Shown one piece after another: positions 1 to 7,412 of a stretch of 64,000 nucleotides of DNA. This DNA is from Rhodoplanes elegans (lineage in GTDB: Bacteria > Pseudomonadota > Alphaproteobacteria > Rhizobiales > Xanthobacteraceae): the NCBI RefSeq assembly GCF_016653355.1, contig NZ_NHSK01000074.1, positions 8,178-72,177 of the forward strand, given 5' to 3'. Numbering within the stretch: position 1 is the first letter of the stretch; every line of letters begins with the position of its first letter. Position numbers and translations under genes: made by a program. The notes under the pieces were generated by a model. The model was not told where the DNA came from and made no database searches. It saw only the letters and a list, made by a program, of their open reading frames with translations.

Positions 1-24
1 GCCGGCTCTCCCCCAAGAGCCGGC
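1..24 (+). terminator. Hairpin terminator at the unit boundary (copy 1)
   Basis: A perfect 9-bp stem (GCCGGCTCT with AGAGCCGGC) closes a 6-base loop and is followed ten bases later by a CCCCTTTT tract. It would stop plus-strand transcription coming from the previous unit before it runs antisense into the integrase. An identical copy is at 63107. Confidence 0.6.
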
Positions 25-894
25 CGCACCCCTTTTATACGCTGAAAAATCAACGAAATCCATCTGTTATCCGGCACGTTCGCGTCGTTTGGTGCACGAA
101 CGGAACACGCACACGATGCAACGATCTGGGGAAATTTTGGGGAATCTGTTCACCCTTCGGGCTCGCCCGGCAGGTCGTCGACCCGGCACCACTCGTCGCG
201 CGGCACTACGTGCGCGTAGCGGGCGGCCGAGCGCGGGTCCGACCAGTTCCCCGTCGCCACCAGCCCCTGCACGTCGGCGCCGCCGTACATCCGCATCCAA
301 GTCGCCCATGTGTGCCGGAAGGTGTGGAAGTTCACCCACGCCAGCCGGTAGTCGGGCCGCGGCCGGCGCTGGCCCGTCTTGCCGCGGGGCGGCATCGGCA
401 CGTCGCACACCGCGAGCTTGGCGCGCAGGAACTGGTCCTTCAGCCGGCCGCCGTAGGCGAACTGGAACACCCGGCCGGCGCCGGTCTCGGGTCGAATGGC
501 ACGGAGCTGCGCCACCAGGTCGGCCCGGAGCTTGGCGGTGCGCGCCTCCCCGGTCTTGGTGAGCCCGACATAGGCCGTCCCACCGGCCAGGTCGATGTCC
601 TCCCACCGCAGCCGCAGCGCCTCGTTGATGCGCATCCCGGTGTAGAGCAGAAGCCGGAGGAGCAGCCCGAGCCGAGCGTCGATCTGGTCGGCCTCGCGGA
701 TGATGGCGAACGCATCCGGCTGCGTCAGGAACCGGGTAACGACCCGCCCCTTAGCGCCCTTGGGCCGGCGGATCGGGCGATCGACGCCAGCATGGCGCAG
801 CACGGCCGACAGCGGCGTGTAGAAGCACGTGTTGCGGGTCTGCGGTTGGACGGCCGGATAGAGCTCGACAGCGGCCCGGTCGATCTCGGCTTGC
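1..894. repeat. Direct repeat, copy 1 (unit end with integrase)
   Basis: These 894 bases reappear at 63107-64000, where the window ends. Read side by side I see two differences, G355 versus A63461 and G376 versus T63482, both within the integrase. The offset makes the unit 63,106 bases long. The repeat probably continues beyond the window in copy 2, so its true length is unknown. An attachment core is likely to lie near the 3' side of the integrase, but no core can be defined without the bacterial flank. Confidence 0.97.
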
Positions 895-1193
895 GTGATC
901 CCCGACAGCGGCGTGTCGCCGAACCGGTCCAGGAGCTTCAGGAGGTACTTGCGGCGCCGGCCGGCTCGGACGTAGCCCTCGACGGCGTCGGCGAACGTAG
1001 GCTCGTGGCGCGGGGCAGGCGGGGTGCTCCACTCGCCGGCCTCGATCTCGCGCTCTACCTCGCGGAGCCGCCGTTCGGCGATCCGCCGGTCAGGAGAGCC
1101 CGCACTGCGCTCGACCGCGATCCCGCGGTGTGTGCCGCGGATTTCCCAGTTCGGCGTCCGGCCGAGGCGGGGCGGGCGGAGACGGAGAGCCAT
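150..1193 (-). CDS. int: Tyrosine-type site-specific integrase
   Basis: This 347-residue integrase catalyses phage integration and, with excisionase, excision. The N-terminal part resembles the SAM-like DNA-binding region of phage integrases. The catalytic domain shows box I GMRINEALRLRWEDID with the catalytic Arg, the HTFRH motif, and the nucleophilic Tyr in AARYAHV near the C-terminus. The start at 1193 (MALRLRPPRLG) was chosen because integrases of this rhizobial-phage family begin this way; an upstream in-frame start at 1304 would only add non-homologous residues. The 5' end overlaps the putative excisionase by 139 bases in another frame. A second, near-identical copy begins at 63256. Confidence 0.95.
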   Translation of the reverse strand: MALRLRPPRLGRTPNWEIRGTHRGIAVERSAGSPDRRIAERRLREVEREIEAGEWSTPPAPRHEPTFADAVEGYVRAGRRRKYLLKLLDRFGDTPLSGITQAEIDRAAVELYPAVQPQTRNTCFYTPLSAVLRHAGVDRPIRRPKGAKGRVVTRFLTQPDAFAIIREADQIDARLGLLLRLLLYTGMRINEALRLRWEDIDLAGGTAYVGLTKTGEARTAKLRADLVAQLRAIRPETGAGRVFQFAYGGRLKDQFLRAKLAVCDVPMPPRGKTGQRRPRPDYRLAWVNFHTFRHTWATWMRMYGGADVQGLVATGNWSDPRSAARYAHVVPRDEWCRVDDLPGEPEG

Positions 1194-1372
1194 TGCATGG
1201 TCTCGGCGATGCGGTCCAGGTCTCGGGGGCTGAACAGCATAGTGCGACCCGCGCGGGTGTAGAAGGGGCGCCCGGTGTGGTCTACGGGGTGAGCCCGCAG
1301 CCACGACCGGAGCCAGCGCGGCCCCTTGCGGAACCGCTCGGCAGCCTCCCGGATGGTCAGGAGGTCGGGCAT
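1055..1372 (-). CDS. Excisionase-like helix-turn-helix protein
   Basis: A 105-residue protein whose first 50 residues (TIREAAERF then FYTRAGRTMLFSPRDLDRI) match the MerR-like winged-helix pattern of AlpA/Xis proteins, where an N-terminal helix-turn-helix is followed by a basic wing. Such proteins bend DNA and bias integrase towards excision. It sits directly upstream of the integrase, and its last 45 codons overlap the integrase start in another frame; that tail is arginine- and serine-rich and may not be functionally constrained. The start ATG at 1372 leaves three bases between this gene and the upstream gene. Confidence 0.75.
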   Translation of the reverse strand: MPDLLTIREAAERFRKGPRWLRSWLRAHPVDHTGRPFYTRAGRTMLFSPRDLDRIAETMQWLSVSARPASAGRRTGKSAAHTAGSRSSAVRALLTGGSPNGGSAR

Positions 1373-1374
1373 GG

Positions 1375-1572
1375 TCACCCTCTCTTCGGCATGCGGTTCT
1401 TGTTCCACCGGAAAAACTGCCCGAGACAGCGCCAAACCCGGCGGTTGCGCTTCAGACGGAACCTGAACCTCACCTCCAGGAACGGGCTCCCGCGCAACCG
1501 CAAGAACCCGTCGGGCACGATCTGGTGCGGGCGGCGCTTCTTCGGCAGCTCGGACCAGGACGGGCGGCGCAT
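1375..1572 (-). CDS. Small basic protein of unknown function
   Basis: A 65-residue protein, strongly basic and aromatic in its second half (repeated Arg, Lys and Trp). I do not recognise a family. Its ATG follows the upstream stop by two bases (TGACCATG), so it is probably translationally coupled, and it is followed at once by the excisionase-like gene. The charge suggests nucleic-acid binding, but that is inference only. Confidence 0.6.
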   Translation of the reverse strand: MRRPSWSELPKKRRPHQIVPDGFLRLRGSPFLEVRFRFRLKRNRRVWRCLGQFFRWNKNRMPKRG

Positions 1573-1574
1573 GG

Positions 1575-2108
1575 TCAGGCGGGCTCCATGCCGGACGGCA
1601 ACGCCTTGCGTGGCGGCGGCGCTTTCTTGGCGTACTCGCGCACGTCCTGGAATATCGGCGCCTTCGTGTCGATCCCGTGCTTCTCGATCCACGCATCGAT
1701 TGCGGCGTTGACCATGTCGGCGAGATCGCGTTCTTGATCGGCTGTGAAACTGAGGAACTCACCGTCCTCGTTCATCCGGTCTTCGTTCTGGCCGTAGAAC
1801 AGGTCATACAGTACATCAGCGTCGACATGCAGGTCGAAGTCGCCATCCTGGCACTCGGCGACGAGGCCGTAGCCATAGTCATCGAGACGCGCGAGCGCTT
1901 GTTCTTTGGAATCGCACAGATCGGTGAAGAACTCGCCGCCGACATCGGTCGTGAACCACCAGCGATAGGGCCGCTCCGCAGCGACGACGGGAGTCGCCAC
2001 TGGCGCAGCGGCAGACTCGCAGACAGCCGCAGGGGTGGCGCTGATTGCGGCAACCGCGGGAACAGCAGCGGCGACTTTCAGAACAGAGCGTCTCGAAAAT
2101 TTGGACAT
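1575..2108 (-). CDS. Protein with apparent Tat signal, function unknown
   Basis: A 177-residue protein opening with a twin-arginine motif (SRRSVLK) and a hydrophobic Ala-rich stretch ending in an AxA-like site, as in Tat-exported proteins. The remainder (from about residue 45) is acidic, with WWFTTDVGGEFFTDL and YGYGLVAE motifs, and is not membrane-like. ATG 2108 was preferred over 2114 because AGGAG lies six bases before 2108 but abuts 2114. It is unusual in an otherwise cytoplasmic early operon; it could be a periplasmic lysogeny protein. No enzyme motif is visible. Confidence 0.75.
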   Translation of the reverse strand: MSKFSRRSVLKVAAAVPAVAAISATPAAVCESAAAPVATPVVAAERPYRWWFTTDVGGEFFTDLCDSKEQALARLDDYGYGLVAECQDGDFDLHVDADVLYDLFYGQNEDRMNEDGEFLSFTADQERDLADMVNAAIDAWIEKHGIDTKAPIFQDVREYAKKAPPPRKALPSGMEPA

Positions 2109-2152
2109 CCTCATCTCCTGTTACCCGCACGCCGGCCGCGCGGGCGGGGTGG

Positions 2153-2212
2153 TCAGCCCTTCGCCTTCCACGCCCGGAGCGCGGCGATGCAGATCAGCTC
2201 GTCAATCGTCAC
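2153..2212 (-). CDS. Possible 19-residue coupled peptide
   Basis: A GTG start overlaps the stop of the upstream gene (GTGA) and is preceded by GGAGG with five-base spacing inside that gene. The peptide (VTIDELICIAALRAWKAKG) is amphipathic. The translation signals are good, but the length makes chance plausible. It fills the gap before the Tat-signal gene. Confidence 0.3.
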   Translation of the reverse strand: MTIDELICIAALRAWKAKG

Positions 2213-2460
2213 TGCCGCCTCCCCTGGACCGAAACGTCGGCCATCCCAGATGCCGACTGAAACAACTGCTGAGACGCACCCTCACATAGCGTGTTCATCA
2301 CGCCGGGATCGCCGCGGGACGCGACGGCGATGGTGAGCCCGAGTGAATGGACGAGCCGCTCGATCATGACGGCGGCGCGAGCCGGGTCTTTGCGGGCGTG
2401 GACGCACTCGCGTGAGCAAAGCTTGGAGAGCTGGTCGGAGAAGTCGGGGTCGATGGTCAT
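2209..2460 (-). CDS. Hypothetical early protein, 83 aa
   Basis: An 83-residue soluble protein starting MTIDPDFSDQLSKLC with a helical middle (ARAAVMIERLVHSLGLTI). No family recognised. The ATG at 2460 lies one base after the upstream stop, so it belongs to the coupled early operon. An in-frame extension upstream to 2547 overlaps the preceding gene and was rejected. Confidence 0.65.
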   Translation of the reverse strand: MTIDPDFSDQLSKLCSRECVHARKDPARAAVMIERLVHSLGLTIAVASRGDPGVMNTLCEGASQQLFQSASGMADVSVQGRRQ

Positions 2461-2461
2461 G

Positions 2462-2845
2462 TCACTTCTCCTCGGCCGGCGGGGCGCTACTGATGCGGTA
2501 GTGAGTCGGGAGGATTGTCGTGTCGTCTTGAAATTGAAATACATCATGTCCCGTTAGAAGCCCCCGCCAACGTTGGCCGTCCCAATACCCGTGGCCTAAC
2601 CGGAGATCACGCCAAGACTTGATCACCGCGGATTTCGGACCCCCACGACAATCGTCAAGCTTCAAATCGCGGTAGAAATACTCGACTTGACACGGCGCGG
2701 CGGGGAGATGTTCGATGGGCTCCCACGCGACCCGCTCCGCCGCATCCAGCGCATCCCTGATCAGCGTTTCGGTCACGCTCGGCGGTGCGTCGATCATGTC
2801 GCGCAGGATTTCCGCTGCCGCCTCGATCTGCTTCTCGGTCGCCAT
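2462..2845 (-). CDS. Hypothetical early protein, 127 aa
   Basis: A 127-residue protein. The N-terminal half is helical and acidic (EKQIEAAAEILRDMID); the C-terminal half carries aromatic motifs (RDLRLGHGYWDGQRW, TILPTHYR) reminiscent of DUF551-type phage proteins, an uncertain similarity. ATG 2845 has AGGA eight bases upstream; GTG 2851 would leave almost no spacing. Confidence 0.75.
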   Translation of the reverse strand: MATEKQIEAAAEILRDMIDAPPSVTETLIRDALDAAERVAWEPIEHLPAAPCQVEYFYRDLKLDDCRGGPKSAVIKSWRDLRLGHGYWDGQRWRGLLTGHDVFQFQDDTTILPTHYRISSAPPAEEK

Positions 2846-2847
2846 GG

Positions 2848-3105
2848 TCACGTTCCTTTGAACGCGTTGGTCAACACGTCGCGGCAGCGGAGCAGCCGGC
2901 GGCGTCGCTCCACCGCGCCTTCCCGAACCGTCAGCAGATCATTTAGACGGCCCGACATGTCCTTGAACACGACGTACATAGGATCGTCCGGCGACACGCC
3001 GTGCTCGTCAGGACTCTCGTCGAACGAGAGTTCCGCGACTGTCATGGAGTCCATGTCCTCGTCGTCCAGATCGGCCACCATCGTGGCCAGCATCGAGATT
3101 GCCAT
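2848..3105 (-). CDS. Hypothetical acidic early protein, 85 aa
   Basis: An 85-residue protein with an acidic N-terminal half (ADLDDEDMDSMTVAEL) and a basic C-terminal helix (EGAVERRRRLLRCRDVL). No family recognised. GAGG lies upstream of ATG 3105. It ends two bases before the next ATG in the operon. Confidence 0.65.
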   Translation of the reverse strand: MAISMLATMVADLDDEDMDSMTVAELSFDESPDEHGVSPDDPMYVVFKDMSGRLNDLLTVREGAVERRRRLLRCRDVLTNAFKGT

Positions 3106-3109
3106 CGCT

Positions 3110-3352
3110 CTACCTCTCCACCCATCCGTTGCCCTGCTCGCGCGCCGGCCCGGCGCCGCTGGTTTGCACGTTGATCGCATTGACGCGAGCACGCGGGTTC
3201 TTTGCGTTGATGAAAAACCTCGTCTCCGAACCGTCCTGATCGGTGATGCAGACAAACCATGACGAGCCCGACATGCGCTCGATCTGCACGTCAGCCCCGC
3301 GGGCCACGACCTCGTCGATGGCGCCTGCGTCGTCGTGGCGGAGGTCAGGCAT
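3110..3352 (-). CDS. Hypothetical early protein, 80 aa
   Basis: An 80-residue protein with a likely small alpha/beta fold (SSWFVCITDQDGSETRFFIN). Family unknown. Its start overlaps the upstream gene by eight bases, supporting coupling. Confidence 0.65.
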   Translation of the reverse strand: MPDLRHDDAGAIDEVVARGADVQIERMSGSSWFVCITDQDGSETRFFINAKNPRARVNAINVQTSGAGPAREQGNGWVER

Positions 3353-3536
3353 TGGACGGCTCCCGCGCCACCGTGACCGGGACGACCTTCCATCGATCGT
3401 CGTCGCCCATGATGCGCCTCGCGTTGTTGAGTCTGATCGCCTCGTCAATGTTGCCGAAGGCCGAAGCAGCCCAGACCTCGCCGAATCCATGCTCCGGGTG
3501 CCACGGCGCCCACATCTTGATGGTGGTCTCAGCCAT
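3345..3536 (-). CDS. Hypothetical early protein, 63 aa
   Basis: A 63-residue protein (MAETTIKMWAPWHPEHGFGE) with helical and basic segments and no recognisable domain. It overlaps its neighbours by eight bases on each side, consistent with a compact operon. Confidence 0.65.
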   Translation of the reverse strand: MAETTIKMWAPWHPEHGFGEVWAASAFGNIDEAIRLNNARRIMGDDDRWKVVPVTVAREPSNA

Positions 3537-3798
3537 CGGCGTTGCCCTCCATCACCTTTCGGATCGCGTCGCGTATCTCGTGCTGCCGCTTCCAGTAGCG
3601 ATCGGCCGTGTCGCGCGACACGTACCCGTCCCCGCCATACTCTCCACCGCACAGCGGGCACGGCTGCTCTTCCTCTCCGCAGACGCACAGATCGCCTCCG
3701 CAATGGCAGGCGATCTCGCCATCACCGTTGCACCGCGGGCAGAGGACGTGATCAGTCGGGATGCTGGGCTCATGGTAGTCGTCCTCGTTGTCACACAT
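3529..3798 (-). CDS. Cys-rich zinc-ribbon-like protein
   Basis: An 89-residue protein with three closely spaced Cys pairs (CPRCNGDG, CHCGGDLCVCG, CPLCGG between residues 20 and 55), a DnaJ-like Cys pattern that should bind zinc, followed by a charged helix (DRYWKRQHEIRDAIRKVM). It could mediate protein-protein or nucleic-acid contacts; the partner is unknown. Confidence 0.75.
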   Translation of the reverse strand: MCDNEDDYHEPSIPTDHVLCPRCNGDGEIACHCGGDLCVCGEEEQPCPLCGGEYGGDGYVSRDTADRYWKRQHEIRDAIRKVMEGNADG

Positions 3799-4249
3799 CG
3801 GTCTTCTCCGTGCTCTGCAGGCGGGCGATAAGGTCGCTGGCCGTGTGCAAAACAGCCGTGCGCCCACAGGTGCATGTATTGCCGCCGCGACAGAACCCGA
3901 CGTGCGCAGACCAGCGCGCGATCCATCCTTCACACGCCTCCAGAGCCTCCGCCGCCTCGGCCAGATCGCGCCTGGCGGCGTCTCGGTCGGCCTTCACCCG
4001 CGTCAGTTCGGCTTCGTACTCGGGCCACACCTCGCCGCCAGCCGCCGCGCGCGCCAGAAAGTCGGCGGTCTCGGATAGTTCGGTGTTGGTCGTGACGAAC
4101 GCAGCGCGGATGTTCTCCGGCGCCTCGTCGAGCGACGCGATAATGCCGCGGCCGGCCGTTGATGAGGCACACCAGAAGCAGCACGACGAAGAACGCCACA
4201 AGCCCAACCGTAATCGGCCAAAGCGCCACAAATGCTGCAAGGCGCTCAT
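3791..4249 (-). CDS. Coiled-coil protein, possibly frameshifted N-terminus
   Basis: A 152-residue reading frame with a strong GGAGG eight bases before ATG 4249. Residues 41-115 look genuine, with a helical acidic/basic stretch (YEAELTRVKADRDAARRDL). Residues 6-38 look unnatural (Ser/Cys/Arg-rich). In the -1 frame the same DNA encodes a clean transmembrane helix (VALWPITVGLVAFFVVLLL from GTG 4229). One base gained or lost near 4150 would join that membrane anchor to the coiled coil, giving a typical membrane-anchored phage protein. Either the frame is broken here or two genes overlap. Confidence 0.55.
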   Translation of the reverse strand: MSALQHLWRFGRLRLGLWRSSSCCFWCASSTAGRGIIASLDEAPENIRAAFVTTNTELSETADFLARAAAGGEVWPEYEAELTRVKADRDAARRDLAEAAEALEACEGWIARWSAHVGFCRGGNTCTCGRTAVLHTASDLIARLQSTEKTDV

Positions 4250-4262
4250 CGCCCGCCCCTCC

Positions 4263-4628
4263 TCAATCTCTGAGCACGACTGATCCGTCCATGCGCTTCT
4301 TCCACCGGCTATCGCGTGAGCAGGGGAAGCGTGACGGCTTTCGGATTCCCAAGTGCTTGGCCTTTCGACGCTTCGCCCGCGCGATCGTCGCGAGGTCGCC
4401 ATCCGGCCCGTAGGTCTTGGCGTCGGCGCAGGCCTTGTGCGCCGGCCGCAGCTCGCCGCGATCGTCACTGCCACCCAACCCGAGCGCCGTGGGGTGCTCG
4501 ACGATCCACCCGTCGCCAGCCTCGATCTTCCCGCCACAGCAACAGCAGACCCCGCCGGCGCGCTCGAAGATCGCCAGCCGCTCGCGAGGCGACAGCTTCC
4601 GGCGCTGCGTGGTGGAGACGTCGGTCAT
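4263..4628 (-). CDS. HNH endonuclease-like protein
   Basis: A 121-residue protein. CCCCGGK near residue 28, IVEHPTALGLGG and ELRPAHKACADAK form the HNH pattern (zinc Cys pairs, catalytic His in VEH, distal His-x-x-Cys). It probably cuts DNA as a metal-dependent endonuclease. It is embedded among recombination genes rather than next to terminase, where a second HNH gene lies (29122). Its ATG overlaps the upstream stop. Confidence 0.85.
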   Translation of the reverse strand: MTDVSTTQRRKLSPRERLAIFERAGGVCCCCGGKIEAGDGWIVEHPTALGLGGSDDRGELRPAHKACADAKTYGPDGDLATIARAKRRKAKHLGIRKPSRFPCSRDSRWKKRMDGSVVLRD

Positions 4629-5128
4629 GCGGCGTTCTCGGCTTGACTGGTGAGCGCGACGCTCGTCGTACCGATCAGGCCCGATACGATATCGAGGACC
4701 CGTTGCTTGCTTTCGTTGAACACTTTACCGCCCATCGCTCGCATCGACTGGCTCTTGGCCGTGTAGACCGACACGACTGCTTCTGACACCGTGACCACGG
4801 CGAACTCGTCCATCGGTCCGACAAACGCTGCGACACGGTGGGCCTCGGCTTTCGACGCGCAGACGATCGATCGCTCGTCGCAATACCCGGCCTTGATCAA
4901 CGCCCATTTCCGCAGCGCTTCGGGGTTGGGGAACTGGTCGGCCATGTGCTCGGGGAGGTTCCGCCACGCTTCGGTCAGGGCCGCGAAATAGAAACGATGG
5001 CTCTTGGCCGACCGCTGTTCGACCACCTCCAGATTGTACACCTCTCCGACGACGAAGTCCTGATCAGCTCGTTTCCGGAACGAGTTGAGCACAACGAATC
5101 CGTCGCCATCCCATCGGGCAGGGGTCAT
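4625..5128 (-). CDS. Conserved phage protein next to recombination genes
   Basis: A 167-residue protein. Motifs such as SHRFYFAALTEAWRNLPEH, LRKWALIKAGY and VYTAKSQSMRAMG are familiar from hypothetical proteins encoded beside exonuclease and ERF/RecT genes in rhizobial phages. No catalytic motif is evident. The position suggests a role in recombination or replication, possibly like NinB-type recombination mediators; that is inference. Confidence 0.8.
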   Translation of the reverse strand: MTPARWDGDGFVVLNSFRKRADQDFVVGEVYNLEVVEQRSAKSHRFYFAALTEAWRNLPEHMADQFPNPEALRKWALIKAGYCDERSIVCASKAEAHRVAAFVGPMDEFAVVTVSEAVVSVYTAKSQSMRAMGGKVFNESKQRVLDIVSGLIGTTSVALTSQAENAA

Positions 5129-5757
5129 GCCGCACTCCCATACATACGCTGAAGCGTTGCGATCTTCTCGTCCATCTCAGCGAGGAAATCGACGACGGCC
5201 TTCTCGATCTCGACGATCTGCTCCTCATCCCACCGAATCCGTCTCACGAACAGTTTCATGGACTCCGGCATCCGGTTGTCGAACGATACAAAGTCGCACC
5301 ATCGGCGATTGGTGCAGCGCATCTGCCACAGCATTTGCTTGACGTATTTGCTCGGGATTGAGCCGCCGATCAGAGTCTCGATGTGCGTCGCGGTGTTCGG
5401 GCACTTGATCTCCACAAGCCCGTCGTCGTCGACAAGCCCATCAGGGCTGGCGCCGGACATCCGGATGACAGGATGCGGGACGAACCCGACCTCCGCCACG
5501 GTACTGCCGGTCACGAACTCGTACGCGGCGCGTGCCTCGGCCTCAGTCTCGATCCCCCAGCGCATGGCGTCGGTGGTGAATCCCTCGGCCGGGACGCCGG
5601 TGAGCCGCTCCGAGATCAGCGTCGCCATCAGGTTCGCCCGGGACGCGCCCCACCCCGTCTTGGTGCGCGCCATCAGGTCGGCGATGCGTGATGCCGTGAC
5701 GCGGCCGGCCCTGGCAGCTTTCCATTCCTCTGAGCCCTGGACCAGATCGGCTGTCAT
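5125..5757 (-). CDS. YqaJ/lambda-exonuclease-family recombination nuclease
   Basis: A 210-residue protein. SEEWKAARAGRVTASRIADLM at the N-terminus is typical of YqaJ-type viral recombinases, and SPDGLVDDDGLVEIKCP carries the PD-(D/E)xK catalytic residues (Asp and Glu-x-Lys, about residues 110-125). It should digest one strand from DNA ends to give the single-stranded substrate for the ERF annealing protein encoded immediately upstream. ATG 5757 overlaps the ERF stop (ATGA), so the pair is coupled. Confidence 0.93.
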   Translation of the reverse strand: MTADLVQGSEEWKAARAGRVTASRIADLMARTKTGWGASRANLMATLISERLTGVPAEGFTTDAMRWGIETEAEARAAYEFVTGSTVAEVGFVPHPVIRMSGASPDGLVDDDGLVEIKCPNTATHIETLIGGSIPSKYVKQMLWQMRCTNRRWCDFVSFDNRMPESMKLFVRRIRWDEEQIVEIEKAVVDFLAEMDEKIATLQRMYGSAA

Positions 5758-6587
5758 GCGCTGGGCTCCGCAGCGCGTGCGGCTTTCGCCTTCAGTGCCG
5801 CCACGGCCTTGTCGTAACTGGCGGCCGGGATGTCTTCGATCGCCCCGATTTCGCATTTGCACGCCTTCGCCATGTACTTCAAGAACCCCGGGATGTCCGT
5901 CCCCGTGGCGACGATGCGCGTCTGAAGATCGGCCACTTGATCCTGCGTGATGGTGTCCGCCGGCTCGGCGCTCTTGGCGTCGTCGTCGGCGCTGGCCGCG
6001 AGCCCGAGCGCGGCTTTGAGCGTGTAGCGAGACAGGTACGTCACGGCGCTGGCGACCGCCTAATGGCTGTTCTTGTTGCCGGTGTCGTCACGCCCGGCGC
6101 TCAGCGTGTTCTCCTCGAAATAGCCGTCGCGGTGCGAGATGATGCACGTCACGGTCACCGGCTCGTTCACCGGAGACTGCGTGCGGAACCGGTACGAGAG
6201 GCCGTGTCGCGCTAAGATCGGGTCGACGACGCTGGCGATCCCGGCGAGGTCTTCGTGTCGGTAGTGCGTCCTCCCCTTGGTGGACGTGAAGTCGACCTCG
6301 CGGTTCTTGAAGATCACCGGGATCTCGGCCTTGGCGTTGGCGATGGCCGCGTTGAACGCCTTGCGAGCCTCGTTCGCCTCCCACCGCTCGTGCAGCGACA
6401 TCAAACGTTCCATGACGTCGATGCCGGCGCCGCGCTCGACCGCGGCCTGAAGCATCGCCATCGGCGTCATGCCGACTGGCGCCAGCGGCGTGTCTTCGTG
6501 AACGATCACCTGTCCCATCTTACTCTCCAGTGCTCCGACGACGCCGGCCGCCGCCTGCCCAATGCTGATTGCGTCGCGCTCGCTCAT
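5754..6587 (-). pseudogene. erf: ERF-family ssDNA annealing protein split by an amber codon
   Basis: ERF proteins anneal complementary single strands in phage recombination. The first 175 residues (from ATG 6587) contain the ERF core (RKAFNAAIANAKAEIPVIFK, KGRTHYRHEDLA, ISHRDGYFEEN). At 6060-6062 the frame meets TAG where homologues have Gln (NKNSH then stop then AVASAVTYLSRYTL). The same frame then runs on for 101 more codons to 5754 with clearly ERF-like sequence. A GTG at 6044 could restart but lacks a ribosome site. This is one CAG-to-TAG change, a sequencing error, or readthrough. TAG is an ordinary stop elsewhere in the phage (28122, 29121, 35009), so global recoding is unlikely. Confidence 0.88.
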
Positions 6588-7192
6588 GCCTCGCTCCCGA
6601 TGCCGAGCTTGGCCCGCACCGCGGCGATTGCGGCCAGCGTCTCGGCGTCGCCGCGCTCGATCTTGGCGTCGACCTTCCGGATCCCGTGAAGCACCGAAGT
6701 GTGATCTCTGCCGCCGAGCACGCGGCCAATCTCGGGCAGGCTGATGCCCTTCACGTCCCGCAGCATCCAGTAGGCCAGATGCCTCGCCCGGACGATCGGC
6801 GCATCCCGGCGCGGCGCCCGCAGGTCCATCGGCGAAAAGCCGTAGTGCTGGCCCACGATCTCGACGATGCGGCGATGCGTGATCATGACGTAGCGCGTCG
6901 GCACGGTGTGCGGCGACCGATACCGGACCGTGCCGTTCTCAAACCGCACCGCGACGTCGGGGTCGAACTCGACGACGTGGGTGATCGGCGCCGGGCCCGG
7001 TGTTGGCTCGGGCGCGCTCTCCGGCACCGGCACCGGGATCGCGATCAGGAACGGCCGGCGCTGTGCCTCCGGATCGGGCCGGGCGTTGGCCGACATGCGG
7101 GCGAGGCGCGCCCGGTGGTCGTTGAGCCACGTCGCCGGGTTGAACGGGCGCATCCGGACTTGGCTGGGGGCTGAGGCGTCGATCGCGGGCAT
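6584..7192 (-). CDS. DnaA C-terminal-domain replication protein
   Basis: A 202-residue protein. Residues 118-190 match the DnaA DNA-binding domain (domain IV): ITHRRIVEIVGQHYGF, RARHLAYWMLRD and the signature GRDHTSVLHGIRK. There is no AAA+ ATPase domain. A Pro-rich linker (about residues 50-75) precedes it. It may bind DnaA-box-like sites in a phage origin or compete with host DnaA. The start at 7192 is five bases after the upstream stop. Confidence 0.88.
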   Translation of the reverse strand: MPAIDASAPSQVRMRPFNPATWLNDHRARLARMSANARPDPEAQRRPFLIAIPVPVPESAPEPTPGPAPITHVVEFDPDVAVRFENGTVRYRSPHTVPTRYVMITHRRIVEIVGQHYGFSPMDLRAPRRDAPIVRARHLAYWMLRDVKGISLPEIGRVLGGRDHTSVLHGIRKVDAKIERGDAETLAAIAAVRAKLGIGSEA

Positions 7193-7197
7193 GGGCG

Positions 7198-7410
7198 TCA
7201 GTCCAGCGTGATGGTGCAGCGGCGGACGCGGTATCCGGCCTTCTTGGCGGCCCCCCACCCGGCGACCAGGTCGTCGTCGAACATCTCCGCAATGTTTCTC
7301 CGCACGTCCTTGGCGAGGCTTTCTGTCGACCATGGAAGGATGACGACGACGCCATCTTCGTCAGTGGTTGTCGCGACATACGCCAGCGTCGATGTGGATT
7401 CGCGTGCCAT
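7198..7410 (-). CDS. Hypothetical early protein, 70 aa
   Basis: A 70-residue protein (MARESTSTLAYVATTTDEDG) with probable beta strands and a helical segment (LAKDVRRNIAEMFDDDLV). Family not recognised. The ATG lies three bases after the upstream stop. Confidence 0.65.
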   Translation of the reverse strand: MARESTSTLAYVATTTDEDGVVVILPWSTESLAKDVRRNIAEMFDDDLVAGWGAAKKAGYRVRRCTITLD

Positions 7411-7412
7411 GG

